A DNA stretch of 50,413 bases from a bacterium (GTDB lineage: Bacteria; Zhuqueibacterota; Zhuqueibacteria; Residuimicrobiales; Residuimicrobiaceae): NCBI GenBank assembly GCA_029565685.1, contig JAKQNR010000012.1:1-50413 (forward strand). Reading direction: 5' to 3'. The notes under the pieces were generated by a model. That model made no database searches. It was not told where the DNA came from and saw only the letters and a program-made list of their open reading frames with translations. Below are positions 34,575 to 42,670 of the stretch, in pieces (the stretch's first letter is position 1; the number at the start of each line of letters is the position of its first letter). The translations under genes and the position numbers were made by a program.

Positions 34575-35975
34575 ATGGGCGGTTTTTTCGGCGTTGTTTC
34601 GACTCAGGATTGCATACAAGACCTTTTCTACGGCACAGACTATCATTCGCATCTCGGCACGCGACGGGCCGGTCTGGCGGTGCAGGGCAGCCTCGGCATC
34701 AGCCGTTCCATCCACAACATTGAGAACTCGCCGTTCCGTTCCAAATTCACCGAGGACATCGACAAACTCAGCGGCCGCATCGGCATCGGCGTGATCAGCG
34801 ATTTCGAGGCGCAGCCGCTGCTCATCGGCTCCCACCTGGGCGCCTACGCCATCGCCACCGTGGGCCGGATCAGCAATCTCGACGAGCTGGTGCAGCAGAC
34901 CCTGTCGGACCGGCGCGCTCACTTTTCAGAGATGAGCGGCAACCGCACTAATCCCACAGAACTGGTCGCCACCATCATCAATCAGGAGGATTCTCTGGAG
35001 GCTGGCATCGAAAAGGTGCAGGAGGTCATCCAGGGTTCTTGCTCGCTGCTGGTGCTGACCGACAAGGCGATCTATGCCGGCCGCGACCGAAGCGGAAGAA
35101 CACCCATCAGTTTGGGGAAAAAGGAGACGGGATTCGCGGTGACGTTCGAAAGCTGCGCATTTTCCAATCTGGGCTATCACTTTCTCCGCGATCTGGGTCC
35201 CGGCGAGATCGTGCGCATCACGGCGGAGGGCCTGGAAGTGCTGAGAGCCCCGCTGAAAAAAATGAAAATCTGTTCATTCCTCTACATTTATTACGGCTAT
35301 CCGTCCAGCAGCTACGAGGGTGTGAATGTCGAATGGGTGCGCAACCGCTGCGGCGCAGCGCTGGCGCGCTCCGACAAGGTCTCCATCGACCTGGTCGGCG
35401 GCATTCCGGATTCCGGGGTGGCCCACGCGCTGGGCTATTCCAACCAGTCCGGCGTCCCCTATCAGCGCGGATTCGTCAAATACACGCCGACCTGGCCGCG
35501 CAGCTTTATGCCGCCGAATCAGCAGATGCGCGATCTGATCGCCGCCATGAAACTGATGCCCATCCAGGAGATCATCAAGGGAAAGCGCACGCTGTGGTGC
35601 GAGGACTCGATCGTTCGCGGTACACAGCTCAAAGACACCATTCAACGGTTGTATGACTGCGGCGCCAAGGAGGTGCACATGCGCGTCGCCTGTCCGCCGC
35701 TGCTGTACATCTGCCCCTATCTCAACTTTTCCCAGTCGCGCTCCGAACTAGACCTAGCCGCCCGCCAGGCTATTCTGGCGGTGCACGGCGCACCGGTGGA
35801 TTCGCTGGAGGCGTATCAGCAGCCGGGAACCGAAGCCTACAACGCCATGGTCAGCCAGATCCAGGAACGGCTGCACCTGACCTCGCTGAAATATCAAACC
35901 ATGGAGGACATGGTGGAGGCTATCAGCTTAGGGAAAGAAAAACTGTGCACCTTCTGCTGGAACGGCCAGGGCTGA
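34575..35975 (+). CDS. PurF-like amidophosphoribosyltransferase paralogue lacking the N-terminal Cys
   Basis: 466 residues from the ATG at 34575, with AAGGAGAA at good spacing. It has the two-domain layout of PRPP amidotransferase: N-terminal glutaminase-like Ntn fold (MGGFFGVV, GTRRAGLAV, GRISNLDEL), and a C-terminal phosphoribosyltransferase with LVGGIPDSGVAHALGYS and the PRPP loop LWCEDSIVRGTQ near residue 340. The catalytic Cys that must follow the initiator Met in PurF (CGVFGI) is replaced by Gly, so glutamine hydrolysis is not expected. It may use ammonia, have a different job, or be a family-specific paralogue; similar MGGFFG proteins occur in Bacteroidota and Thermotogota. A terminator follows. 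Alone on its strand. Confidence 0.85.
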   Translation: MGGFFGVVSTQDCIQDLFYGTDYHSHLGTRRAGLAVQGSLGISRSIHNIENSPFRSKFTEDIDKLSGRIGIGVISDFEAQPLLIGSHLGAYAIATVGRISNLDELVQQTLSDRRAHFSEMSGNRTNPTELVATIINQEDSLEAGIEKVQEVIQGSCSLLVLTDKAIYAGRDRSGRTPISLGKKETGFAVTFESCAFSNLGYHFLRDLGPGEIVRITAEGLEVLRAPLKKMKICSFLYIYYGYPSSSYEGVNVEWVRNRCGAALARSDKVSIDLVGGIPDSGVAHALGYSNQSGVPYQRGFVKYTPTWPRSFMPPNQQMRDLIAAMKLMPIQEIIKGKRTLWCEDSIVRGTQLKDTIQRLYDCGAKEVHMRVACPPLLYICPYLNFSQSRSELDLAARQAILAVHGAPVDSLEAYQQPGTEAYNAMVSQIQERLHLTSLKYQTMEDMVEAISLGKEKLCTFCWNGQG

Positions 35976-36013
35976 TCGCTTCACCCAGCGGGCGTTTCTT
36001 CAGGAAGCAACGA

Positions 36014-37318
36014 CTATTTGAAGGCGGCTTTTGCCGCCTTTTTTTTGAAACAGCGATCGGCAAAATCCAGATACTGTTGCCAATCGTAATCGGTCACATC
36101 ATGCTTGCCTGTTCGTATGTGATAACGCACTCCGTCGCCCACCGGCGTATTGACCGCCGGCATCGAGCCGGCATTCAGGCCGGCGTTGCCAAGCAGGTGA
36201 AAAACAGGATCCGCGGCCTTTGCACAGAGAAATTCGCCTTTAGGATCCGCCCAGCGATCCTGTTCTGCACTGGCGATGTACAAAGGCCGCGGCGCAATCA
36301 GCGCCAGCAAAAAGTGCTGATCCAGGGGCAGGTCCTGCTCCCGGCCGTTATAGCGTTTAAAGCGGTCGCAGAACCAGTGGGGGAAACCGGTGTTGATCCG
36401 CTCCACCGTTTCGCCATAAATCCGTTTCGACAGCGCAGCGCCGCCGCAGCCGGAATTGTTCGAAATCACCAGGGCGAACCGCTGATCCTGGGCCCCGGCC
36501 CAAAGAGCGGCTTTGCCCAGCCGGGAGTGCCCGATCACAGCGATCTGACGGCTGTTGATCCCCGGCTCCTTGACCAAATAGTCCATAGCCCGTGAAAGAC
36601 CCCAGGCCCAGGCGCCGATGGCGCCCCATTCATCCTCCATCGGCCTCGTTTGCTTCTGACTATAGTACAGCGGATGCACGCCGTTTTTAAATCCATCATC
36701 GTAATCAGGATCCAGATCGCCGTAATAGATGGTGGCCAGGCCATACCCCCGCTCCACGATCATCTCCACCGGCCAGCGCCGCGCCTTGACGCCTCGCGTT
36801 TTTTCGCTCGCGCGATTATTGAACACGCCGTAGAGCGAATCATTCCGCATCCAAACCTGCGTCAGTTGGATTTCCGGATCCGGATGGATGGACTGGTTGC
36901 CGTTAAAATTCAGACCGAGAAACAGCGGCGCAGGCCCGCGCCGGCCGCGGGGCAAATAGAGCAATATTGTCATCACCACTCGCGCGCCGCCTGAGGCGTA
37001 CTCCAGAATCACCTCTTTGCATTGGGCTTTGCCGTTCAAGGCGACACGGACCTTGCGCTCGGTTTTGACGATCTTGAGCTTTTTCGCTGCCGGCGTTCGG
37101 CCGTAAACCTCCTGCTCCAGGAGACGGAGTACCTCCGGTCGCCGTTTCGACCACCAGTCGGCAGCCGAGGTCACCAGCGTGCCATCGCTGCAGAGCAGGG
37201 GATCCGGCAGCACATAGGCTGGTACATTGGCCTCGTCATAGTTGGCGTCGGCAGGCTGACCGAGGCAAAGGCTGTATGCAGCCACTGTACAAGAGACAAA
37301 GAAACGCAGGGGGGTCAT
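36014..37318 (-). CDS. CE15-like glucuronoyl esterase
   Basis: 434 residues, Sec signal peptide ([20 protein letters not shown]). Serine hydrolase fold with nucleophile motif [28 protein letters not shown] before it, [19 protein letters not shown] and the late [20 protein letters not shown] carrying acid residues, and a His near [11 protein letters not shown]. This order is that of bacterial CE15 enzymes, which cut ester links between glucuronoxylan and lignin alcohols; here G-H-S-R replaces the fungal G-C-S-R. GGAGGAG before the ATG. The 3' end contains the hairpin that terminates the convergent PurF-like gene. Confidence 0.85.
   Translation of the reverse strand: MTPLRFFVSCTVAAYSLCLGQPADANYDEANVPAYVLPDPLLCSDGTLVTSAADWWSKRRPEVLRLLEQEVYGRTPAAKKLKIVKTERKVRVALNGKAQCKEVILEYASGGARVVMTILLYLPRGRRGPAPLFLGLNFNGNQSIHPDPEIQLTQVWMRNDSLYGVFNNRASEKTRGVKARRWPVEMIVERGYGLATIYYGDLDPDYDDGFKNGVHPLYYSQKQTRPMEDEWGAIGAWAWGLSRAMDYLVKEPGINSRQIAVIGHSRLGKAALWAGAQDQRFALVISNNSGCGGAALSKRIYGETVERINTGFPHWFCDRFKRYNGREQDLPLDQHFLLALIAPRPLYIASAEQDRWADPKGEFLCAKAADPVFHLLGNAGLNAGSMPAVNTPVGDGVRYHIRTGKHDVTDYDWQQYLDFADRCFKKKAAKAAFK
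36020..36045 (+). terminator. Intrinsic terminator of the PurF-like gene
   Basis: AAGGCGGC (36020-36027), TTTT loop, GCCGCCTT and eight T. It lies inside the last codons of the convergent esterase gene. Confidence 0.9.
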
Positions 37319-37441
37319 GGCTCCTCCAGTTCATGCGACAAGTACGACAAAATAAGCCAATTTTTCATTTTTTTCCAGCCCTTTTCTTCAGCAGCGAAGA
37401 AACGGATGAAGAAAAAAAAATGAAAAAAACAATAATTTCTC

Positions 37442-37470
37442 TTGCGTATATTGTAATTAATAGGTATATT
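37442..37470 (+). promoter_or_regulatory. Strong sigma-70-type promoter for the cold-shock leader
   Basis: TTGCGT (37442-37447), a 17-base AT-rich spacer and TATATT (37465-37470). Transcription would start near 37477, giving about 220 bases of leader before the cold-shock gene. Confidence 0.6.
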
Positions 37471-37568
37471 AACCCACATAATAACTGTACACCATAGAAA
37501 TGCTTTTTCTGCATGCTTTACAAGTCGATAGCTCTTGTGTCAGATCTTGAAACACGTATAGATTAATC

Positions 37569-37617
37569 AAATCGCAGCCGTGGTGGATGTTTACGCCTAG
37601 GTATGCGATTTTTTTTT
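37569..37617 (+). terminator. Terminator-like hairpin 1 in the cold-shock leader
   Basis: AATCGCA (37570-37576) pairs with TGCGATT (37604-37610) and is followed by a run of nine T in total. The 27-base loop is large, so the hairpin is weaker than a textbook terminator or the loop folds further. Confidence 0.5.
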
Positions 37618-37645
37618 GCATAGCAGAATCGAAGCAAGTGTACAC

Positions 37646-37672
37646 TTTTCGTCGCAGCGGCGAAAATTTTTT
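37646..37672 (+). terminator. Terminator-like hairpin 2 in the cold-shock leader
   Basis: TTTTCGTCG (37646-37654) and CGGCGAAAA (37658-37666) form nine pairs including one G-U, with a CAG loop, followed by six T. It ends 23 bases before the cold-shock start codon, so unhindered transcripts should stop here. Confidence 0.65.
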
Positions 37673-37695
37673 ACAAAACGAAAGGGAAACAAAGA

Positions 37696-37896
37696 ATGGA
37701 ACAGGGAACCGTAAAATGGTTTAATTCCGAAAAAGGCTACGGTTTTATCCAACGCCCCAACGGCGCCGACGTTTTTGTACACTACAAAGCGATCACCGGT
37801 GAAGGCTTCAAAGCCCTGAACGAAGGCGACAAGGTTCAGTTCGACGTTGAAAAAGGCCCCAAAGGCCTTCAGGCCACCAACGTCAGCAAGATCTAA
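37696..37896 (+). CDS. Cold-shock protein, CspA family
   Basis: 66 residues, single cold-shock domain. RNP1 GYGFIQ and RNP2 VFVHYKAI are both present, with the usual start [15 protein letters not shown] and end LQATNVSKI. Binds single-stranded RNA/DNA; family members act as RNA chaperones and, in E. coli, as transcription antiterminators. AAAGGGAAAC upstream of the ATG. A long leader with two terminator-like hairpins precedes it and a strong terminator follows, so it is a single-gene unit with likely leader control. Confidence 0.97.
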   Translation: MEQGTVKWFNSEKGYGFIQRPNGADVFVHYKAITGEGFKALNEGDKVQFDVEKGPKGLQATNVSKI

Positions 37897-37944
37897 CCTC
37901 GGAAACAACCGTTCTTAGCTAATCGGTTCTGACCGATGTGACAA

Positions 37945-37977
37945 AGCCTTGCAGAAAATTCTGCAAGGCTTTTTTTT
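37945..37977 (+). terminator. Intrinsic terminator of the cold-shock gene
   Basis: AGCCTTGCAG and CTGCAAGGCT form a perfect 10-bp stem with AAAATT loop followed by eight T. Confidence 0.95.
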
Positions 37978-37997
37978 CCTTCGGACCGGAGCGGCGA

Positions 37998-39992
37998 TCA
38001 AGACATAGAGCCGTCCATCCGCTGCGCCACCAGTTGGGCGATGTCCAAAACCTGTGGGCCGGTACCCCCTTCTCGCTCCTGGCTGGCATCCGCCAGCATG
38101 CTCAGGCAGAACGGACAGGCCGTGGCGACCTGCTCCGCACCAATGGCCTCCGCCTCGGCCAGGCGCAGCCGGTTGATACGCTCCCCCACCCCCTCCTCCA
38201 TAAACATGCGGCCGCCGCCGGCTCCGCAGCAAAAGCTTTGGTTGCCATGACGCGGCATCTCCATACACGGTCCCCCCTGCACCGCTTTGAGCACCTGCCG
38301 CGGCGCCTGATAGATTCCATTGTAGCGGCCCAAATAGCAGGAATCATGATACACGATGCGCTTGGACACATCTCCAATTTTAATCCGTCCGCTGCGCAAC
38401 AGCTCGGCGATCAGCTCGCTGTGGTGGACCACCTCGAACCGTCCTCCAAACGCCTCATACTCATTTTTAATCATGTGATATCCGTGCGGACAGGCGGTCA
38501 ACACCCGCTTGAATCGATAGCGGCTCAAAACAGCCACGTTCTCCTCAGCCAGCATCTGGGCGACGTACTCGTTGCCGCTGCGCCGGGCGGGATCGCCGCA
38601 ACACTTTTCCTCTGTGCCTAAAATCGCAAAATCAACGCCCGCGGCGATCAGGATCTTTGCCAGGGCGCGTGAGCTTTGTTTGCCGCGATCGTCGAAAGCA
38701 CCGGCGCAGCCGACGAACCACAGATATTCCGCCTCTCCGCGCTCCGCCATCAATGGAACAGCCAGCCCTTCGCTCCAACGGGCCCGTTCATGGGCGCCGA
38801 TGTTCCACGGATTGGCGTTGGTCTCCAGACCGCGAAAAGCGGGATTCAACTCTACGGGAAAGGCACTCGCCATCATCACTTGAGCCCGCCGCAGTTCCAC
38901 CAAAGTGGGGATGTGTTCATTCATGACCGGGCAGACTTGCATGCAAGCGCCGCAGGTGGTGCAGGCCCAGAGTTCTTCCGGCGTCACCCACTGAGCCATA
39001 ATCGGCTGGCAAGGCGATTCACCGCGCAGCAAGGTTGTTTTTTCCTCAAGGAGCTGTTTGCGCAGGTGCATCATCACCGCTTTCGGCGACAGCGGCTTGC
39101 CGCTCTGATAGGCTGGGCAAACATCCTGACAGCGGCCGCAATCCACGCACGACATAAAATCAAGCAATGCCTTCCAGGGCAGTTGGGTCAGACGGGTTGC
39201 GCCGAACTCTTCGCTTTTATCGAAATCACTCTTGTGTAAAAAGCCGAGCGGTCGGCGCGAACGAAAAAAAAGATTCACCGGTCCGGCGAGCAGATGCAAA
39301 TGTTTGGATTGGGGGATCAGCAGCAGAAAGCCGAGCACCATGAGGATGTGCAGCCACCACAGCAGGCGGCTCCAGCCGGCCCATGCGGCTGGTTCGAGTC
39401 CGCTGAACAGCCCGGCGGCGACCGGTGTGAACGGCAAGCCGGGGACAAAAAATTTTCCCGCGGCAAGACCCTCAACCCCCTGTCCCAACAGATAGGTGGC
39501 CATGAGTCCAAAGATCAACGCCAACACCGCCGCACTGTGCCAGGGGGGTGAAAGCGGTTGCGGACGGATCAGCCCCTCCGGCCGCATTAGGTAACGCCGG
39601 ATCGCCAGCCCCGCCACCCCGATCATGGTGAGCAGGGCAATCCAATCCACGGCAATAAACCATAGGGTGTTCAAGCGATTGTGTCCCAGCAGGGAGAAAT
39701 CACGGACAAACGCGCCGATCACCTGGTTCAACGTGGCCACGCTGAACAGCACAAATCCCCAAAACACCAGTGCATGCAGCAGTCCGACCACAGGCCGGTT
39801 TCGCATGGCGCAGGTCTGGCTAGCCACTTTGACCGTCATGTGTATGAGCCGTTCCCAAGGACGATCCCAGCGTGCGTCATCCTGCGTGCCGCAGCGGACC
39901 AGCCGAATGCGGATGAGGATTTCCCGACAAAAATAGCCGATGCAGGCCAGCAGCAGCCCGAGCAGAATCAAACGTTCCAGTGCAGTTCGCAT
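37998..39992 (-). CDS. ETF-linked membrane Fe-S oxidoreductase (HdrD/CCG-type)
   Basis: 664 residues. N-terminal half has about six membrane helices like a NarI-type cytochrome-b module (VGLLHALVFWGFVLFSV, LLWWLHILMVLGFLLLIP with candidate haem His). Then comes a double [4Fe-4S] ferredoxin segment (CVDCGRCQDVCPA; CTTCGACMQVCPV) and two CCG domains (KCCGDPARRSG...; SFCCGAGGGRMFMEE). This layout, next to etfA and etfB, marks the proposed ETF:menaquinone oxidoreductase that feeds electrons from acyl-CoA dehydrogenases into the respiratory chain where no classical ETF-QO is present. AGGAG lies upstream. Begins 15 bases after etfA. Confidence 0.9.
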   Translation of the reverse strand: MRTALERLILLGLLLACIGYFCREILIRIRLVRCGTQDDARWDRPWERLIHMTVKVASQTCAMRNRPVVGLLHALVFWGFVLFSVATLNQVIGAFVRDFSLLGHNRLNTLWFIAVDWIALLTMIGVAGLAIRRYLMRPEGLIRPQPLSPPWHSAAVLALIFGLMATYLLGQGVEGLAAGKFFVPGLPFTPVAAGLFSGLEPAAWAGWSRLLWWLHILMVLGFLLLIPQSKHLHLLAGPVNLFFRSRRPLGFLHKSDFDKSEEFGATRLTQLPWKALLDFMSCVDCGRCQDVCPAYQSGKPLSPKAVMMHLRKQLLEEKTTLLRGESPCQPIMAQWVTPEELWACTTCGACMQVCPVMNEHIPTLVELRRAQVMMASAFPVELNPAFRGLETNANPWNIGAHERARWSEGLAVPLMAERGEAEYLWFVGCAGAFDDRGKQSSRALAKILIAAGVDFAILGTEEKCCGDPARRSGNEYVAQMLAEENVAVLSRYRFKRVLTACPHGYHMIKNEYEAFGGRFEVVHHSELIAELLRSGRIKIGDVSKRIVYHDSCYLGRYNGIYQAPRQVLKAVQGGPCMEMPRHGNQSFCCGAGGGRMFMEEGVGERINRLRLAEAEAIGAEQVATACPFCLSMLADASQEREGGTGPQVLDIAQLVAQRMDGSMS

Positions 39993-40007
39993 ATCCGGGC
40001 GCTCCTG

Positions 40008-40982
40008 TCACGCTGAACGTTTTTTTATTTCAGCGGTCAACGCCGGCACGATCTCGAACAGATCCCCGAGAAGACCATAATCGGCGCGTTGAAAGATGGG
40101 CGCGTTCGGATCCTTGTTGATGGCCACAATGCAGCGGCTGCCGGACATGCCGGCCCAGTGTTGAATGGAACCTGAGGCGCCGATCATAAAATAGAGATTC
40201 GGTGAAACCACTTTGCCGGTCTGTCCCACCTGTTCCCGGTGCGGCCGCCAGCCGCTGTCCACCACCGCCCGCGTGGCGCCCACTGCGCCGCCGAGCGCAT
40301 CCGCCAATTCCTCCACCAGGGTAAAATTTTCCGCGCTGCGCAGCCCGCGACCGCCGGTGACGACCACGTCGGCATCCGCCACATCCATCCGGCCGGCATC
40401 AGGCGCAGCCGCCGGCGTCACCTGCAGTGGAAAAGCGCTGTCAGGGACGGGCAGCGGTTCAGGCGCAATCTCAGCGCCCGGCCGCCGTTCGATGATTGGA
40501 AAAACGCCGGCGCGCAGCGATAACACTTTCCTGTTTCCGTTCACGACGAACCGGCCCAGCACTTTGCCGGCAAACAGGGGCTTGGTCGCTGTTAACGTCC
40601 CATTCTGCATCGTCACCTCGGTGCAGTCCGCCAGGCAGGGCGCAGACAATGCAACGGCCACCCGCGGCGCCAGGTCCCGGCCCATGGCAGTGGCTGAAAA
40701 TAGAAGCAGATCCGCGCCGCAGGCCTGCACAGCATTGAGCACCACTTGCTTGTATAGGTCCGGATGATAGACGCCCAATCTGGGATCTAGGGCTGCAAAC
40801 AGACGATCCGCTCCGCACGCCGCCAAAGACGCGCTGTCGTCCACCGCAGCGCTGGAAGGCAACAGCACCGCCACGCGATCGCCATCGCGCGCCGCCAGAC
40901 CCGCGGCCGCGGTCAAAACCTCCAAAGTCGCATTCCGGATTCGATGATTTTTCTCTTCAGCGATTACAAGTATCGTGGACAT
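40008..40982 (-). CDS. etfA: Electron transfer flavoprotein alpha subunit
   Basis: 324 residues with AAGGAGG before the ATG. The N-terminal domain is VIAEEKNHRI...; the C-terminal FAD domain has VVTGGRGLRSAENFTLVEELADALGGAVGATRAVVDSGW, GQTGKVVSPNLYFMIGASG and the signature IVAINKDPNAPIFQRADYGLLGDL. Standard length. Forms the heterodimer with EtfB that carries electrons from acyl-CoA dehydrogenases. Between etfB (28-base gap) and the Fe-S oxidoreductase. Confidence 0.97.
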   Translation of the reverse strand: MSTILVIAEEKNHRIRNATLEVLTAAAGLAARDGDRVAVLLPSSAAVDDSASLAACGADRLFAALDPRLGVYHPDLYKQVVLNAVQACGADLLLFSATAMGRDLAPRVAVALSAPCLADCTEVTMQNGTLTATKPLFAGKVLGRFVVNGNRKVLSLRAGVFPIIERRPGAEIAPEPLPVPDSAFPLQVTPAAAPDAGRMDVADADVVVTGGRGLRSAENFTLVEELADALGGAVGATRAVVDSGWRPHREQVGQTGKVVSPNLYFMIGASGSIQHWAGMSGSRCIVAINKDPNAPIFQRADYGLLGDLFEIVPALTAEIKKRSA

Positions 40983-41010
40983 TGACGCACAACCTCCTTA
41001 TGAAAAAAAC

Positions 41011-41775
41011 TCAAAGTACTTTGGCCTCTTCTTTCAACAGCCTGATCAACTCGGGCACGGCCGCAGCCCCTTCGCCGATGACGCGGCCCGCCTGTCGTTG
41101 AGCCGGCAGAGCGAGGCCATGCACCTCGATGGCGGCGGGCGTAAGAACAGCCGGCTGCACCGGGATCTCCCGTTTTTTGGCAGCCATTACGCCGCGAATC
41201 GAAGGATACCGCGGTTCATTCAACCCCTTTTGGCAGGTTATCACCAACGGCAGCGGTGCAGTCAATCCCTCGATGCCTTTCTCCCCCTCCCGTTCGGCGA
41301 CAGCCAAACCTCCCTGCACCTTCAGCCGGGTGATCACCGTCATGCAGGGAATCTGCAACATCTCGGCCAGCATGGGGCCGATCTCTCCATTGCCGTCGTC
41401 GATGGTCTCCTTGCCGAGCAGGATCAGATCGAACGGCTCCTTTTTAATGGCATCAGCCAGAGCTCCGGCCAGCGCCAGTGCGTCATACACCGGGGCTTCG
41501 GTTTTGAGCAGCAGCACTTCGTCCGCCCCCATGGCGCAGGCGCTGCGCAATGCTTCAATGGTCCGTTCCGGCCCCACTCCGATGACTTTGACCAGCGACT
41601 CGTTGCCGGTCTCTTTGATCCGCAATGCCTCTTCAACGGCAAACTCATCGTAGGGATTCATGATGAATTTGACTCCAGTCTCTACAATGCTTTTGCCGTC
41701 AGCGCTGATCTGGATGGAGGCCTCGGTATCCGCCACCTGTTTAATGCACACGATAATTCGCACGGGATGTCTCAC
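41011..41775 (-). CDS. etfB: Electron transfer flavoprotein beta subunit
   Basis: 254 residues. VCIKQVADTEA at the start, MNPYDEFAVEEALRI, LLLGKETIDDGNGEIGPMLAEML and PRYPSIRGVMAAKKREI are all EtfB landmarks including the AMP-binding and recognition-loop parts. GTG start at 41775; a second GTG four codons on (41763) is equally close to the family start, and neither has a strong Shine-Dalgarno. First gene of etfB-etfA-Fe-S oxidoreductase, downstream of a TetR regulator gene but separated from it by a terminator. Confidence 0.96.
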   Translation of the reverse strand: MRHPVRIIVCIKQVADTEASIQISADGKSIVETGVKFIMNPYDEFAVEEALRIKETGNESLVKVIGVGPERTIEALRSACAMGADEVLLLKTEAPVYDALALAGALADAIKKEPFDLILLGKETIDDGNGEIGPMLAEMLQIPCMTVITRLKVQGGLAVAEREGEKGIEGLTAPLPLVITCQKGLNEPRYPSIRGVMAAKKREIPVQPAVLTPAAIEVHGLALPAQRQAGRVIGEGAAAVPELIRLLKEEAKVL

Positions 41776-41827
41776 AATTGGTTAAACGGTTTGCCTGCAG
41801 TTTTTGTCTGCCAGGGATTAAGCTCAT

Positions 41828-41858
41828 AAAAAAACCGGCCAACTGCCCAAGCCGGTTT
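41828..41858 (-). terminator. Intrinsic terminator of the tetR gene
   Basis: AAACCGGC (41832-41839) and GCCGGTTT (41851-41858) form an 8-bp stem followed on the minus strand by U7, separating tetR from etfB. Confidence 0.85.
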
Positions 41859-41897
41859 ACAAGTTGAAAAAAAAAGAATCAGGTCCAGATCAACCGA

Positions 41898-42479
41898 TCA
41901 CTGTTTAGCCACGCCCCGAAGGATGATCGCGCTGATCTGCTGCGCGGAAGCAGCCAGGTGAATGCGTTTGGTTTTGGACAGCGTCCAATTTGTGGCGATT
42001 TGATCCACCGCGCCGAACAGCACCTGCTTGAAAATGGAAGGATTGATGTCGTCGCGAAATTCTTTTTGCGCCTGTCCGAGTTTAAAAATATCGCCGATGA
42101 TGGCCAGATATTCCCGAAAGCGCGTTCCTTCGTATCCATGCAAAAACTTGCTGCTTTGCCGCAATTCCACCTGCATCAGCTGGGCCATGTCCGGATGGTC
42201 TTGAATCAAGTTTAAATGCTGGTTGATGAACACGATCAGCTTGTCGGTGGCGGATTCATGGGCGGTCAGTTCCTGCCGCATATGCTCGATGATGGGCAGC
42301 ATCTCTTCTTCAAAAATGGAGATCATCAGATCGTCTTTATTTTCGAAATAGAGATAGATGGTGCCGGTGGCTACATCCGCGACCTTGGCGATCTCTTCGA
42401 CCTTGGCGAGAAAAAAGCCATCGCGCGCAAAGACCTTGATGGCTGCTTTCAGTATTCTTTCGCGCTTGTCGGTAGTCAT
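41898..42479 (-). CDS. TetR-family regulator, FadR-like
   Basis: 193 residues from the ATG at 42479, preceded by GGGAGGCGGAG; a longer frame from 42506 lacks a ribosome site. N-terminal HTH KRERILKAAIKVFARDGF...VEEIAKVADVATGTIYLYFENKDDL. The ligand domain (MQVELRQSSKFLHGYEGTRFREYL, KQVLFGAVDQIATNW) closely follows Bacillus FadR, the acyl-CoA-responsive repressor of beta-oxidation genes. Flanked by etfBA and a FadL-type porin, which supports that role. It probably represses itself and the divergent fadL gene; a palindrome in between fits an operator. Confidence 0.9.
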   Translation of the reverse strand: MTTDKRERILKAAIKVFARDGFFLAKVEEIAKVADVATGTIYLYFENKDDLMISIFEEEMLPIIEHMRQELTAHESATDKLIVFINQHLNLIQDHPDMAQLMQVELRQSSKFLHGYEGTRFREYLAIIGDIFKLGQAQKEFRDDINPSIFKQVLFGAVDQIATNWTLSKTKRIHLAASAQQISAIILRGVAKQ

Positions 42480-42560
42480 CTCTCCGCCTCCCTGAAAAGG
42501 ATTCATTTTGGATTAATTTAAATAAAATAATAAAAAAAGCAAACAGAATCCTCACAATAC

Positions 42561-42583
42561 TGAATTATTTTGAACAAAATTCA
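42561..42583. promoter_or_regulatory. Candidate FadR-type operator
   Basis: TGAATT, 11 bases, AATTCA: an inverted repeat in the tetR-fadL intergenic region, 8 bases upstream of the fadL -35 box. Its TGAAT...ATTCA ends resemble the Bacillus FadR box. Confidence 0.5.
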
Positions 42584-42591
42584 TTTTTATA

Positions 42592-42620
42592 TTGACTCTG
42601 GTCTAATTTTTCACTAAAAT
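42592..42620 (+). promoter_or_regulatory. Promoter of the fadL-type gene
   Basis: TTGACT, 17-base spacer, TAAAAT: near-consensus sigma-70 promoter 50 bases before the fadL start. Confidence 0.75.
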
Positions 42621-42670
42621 TTACCCTCGTAACGCAGAACAACCGTCACATATTGAATCGAGGAGGAGTA

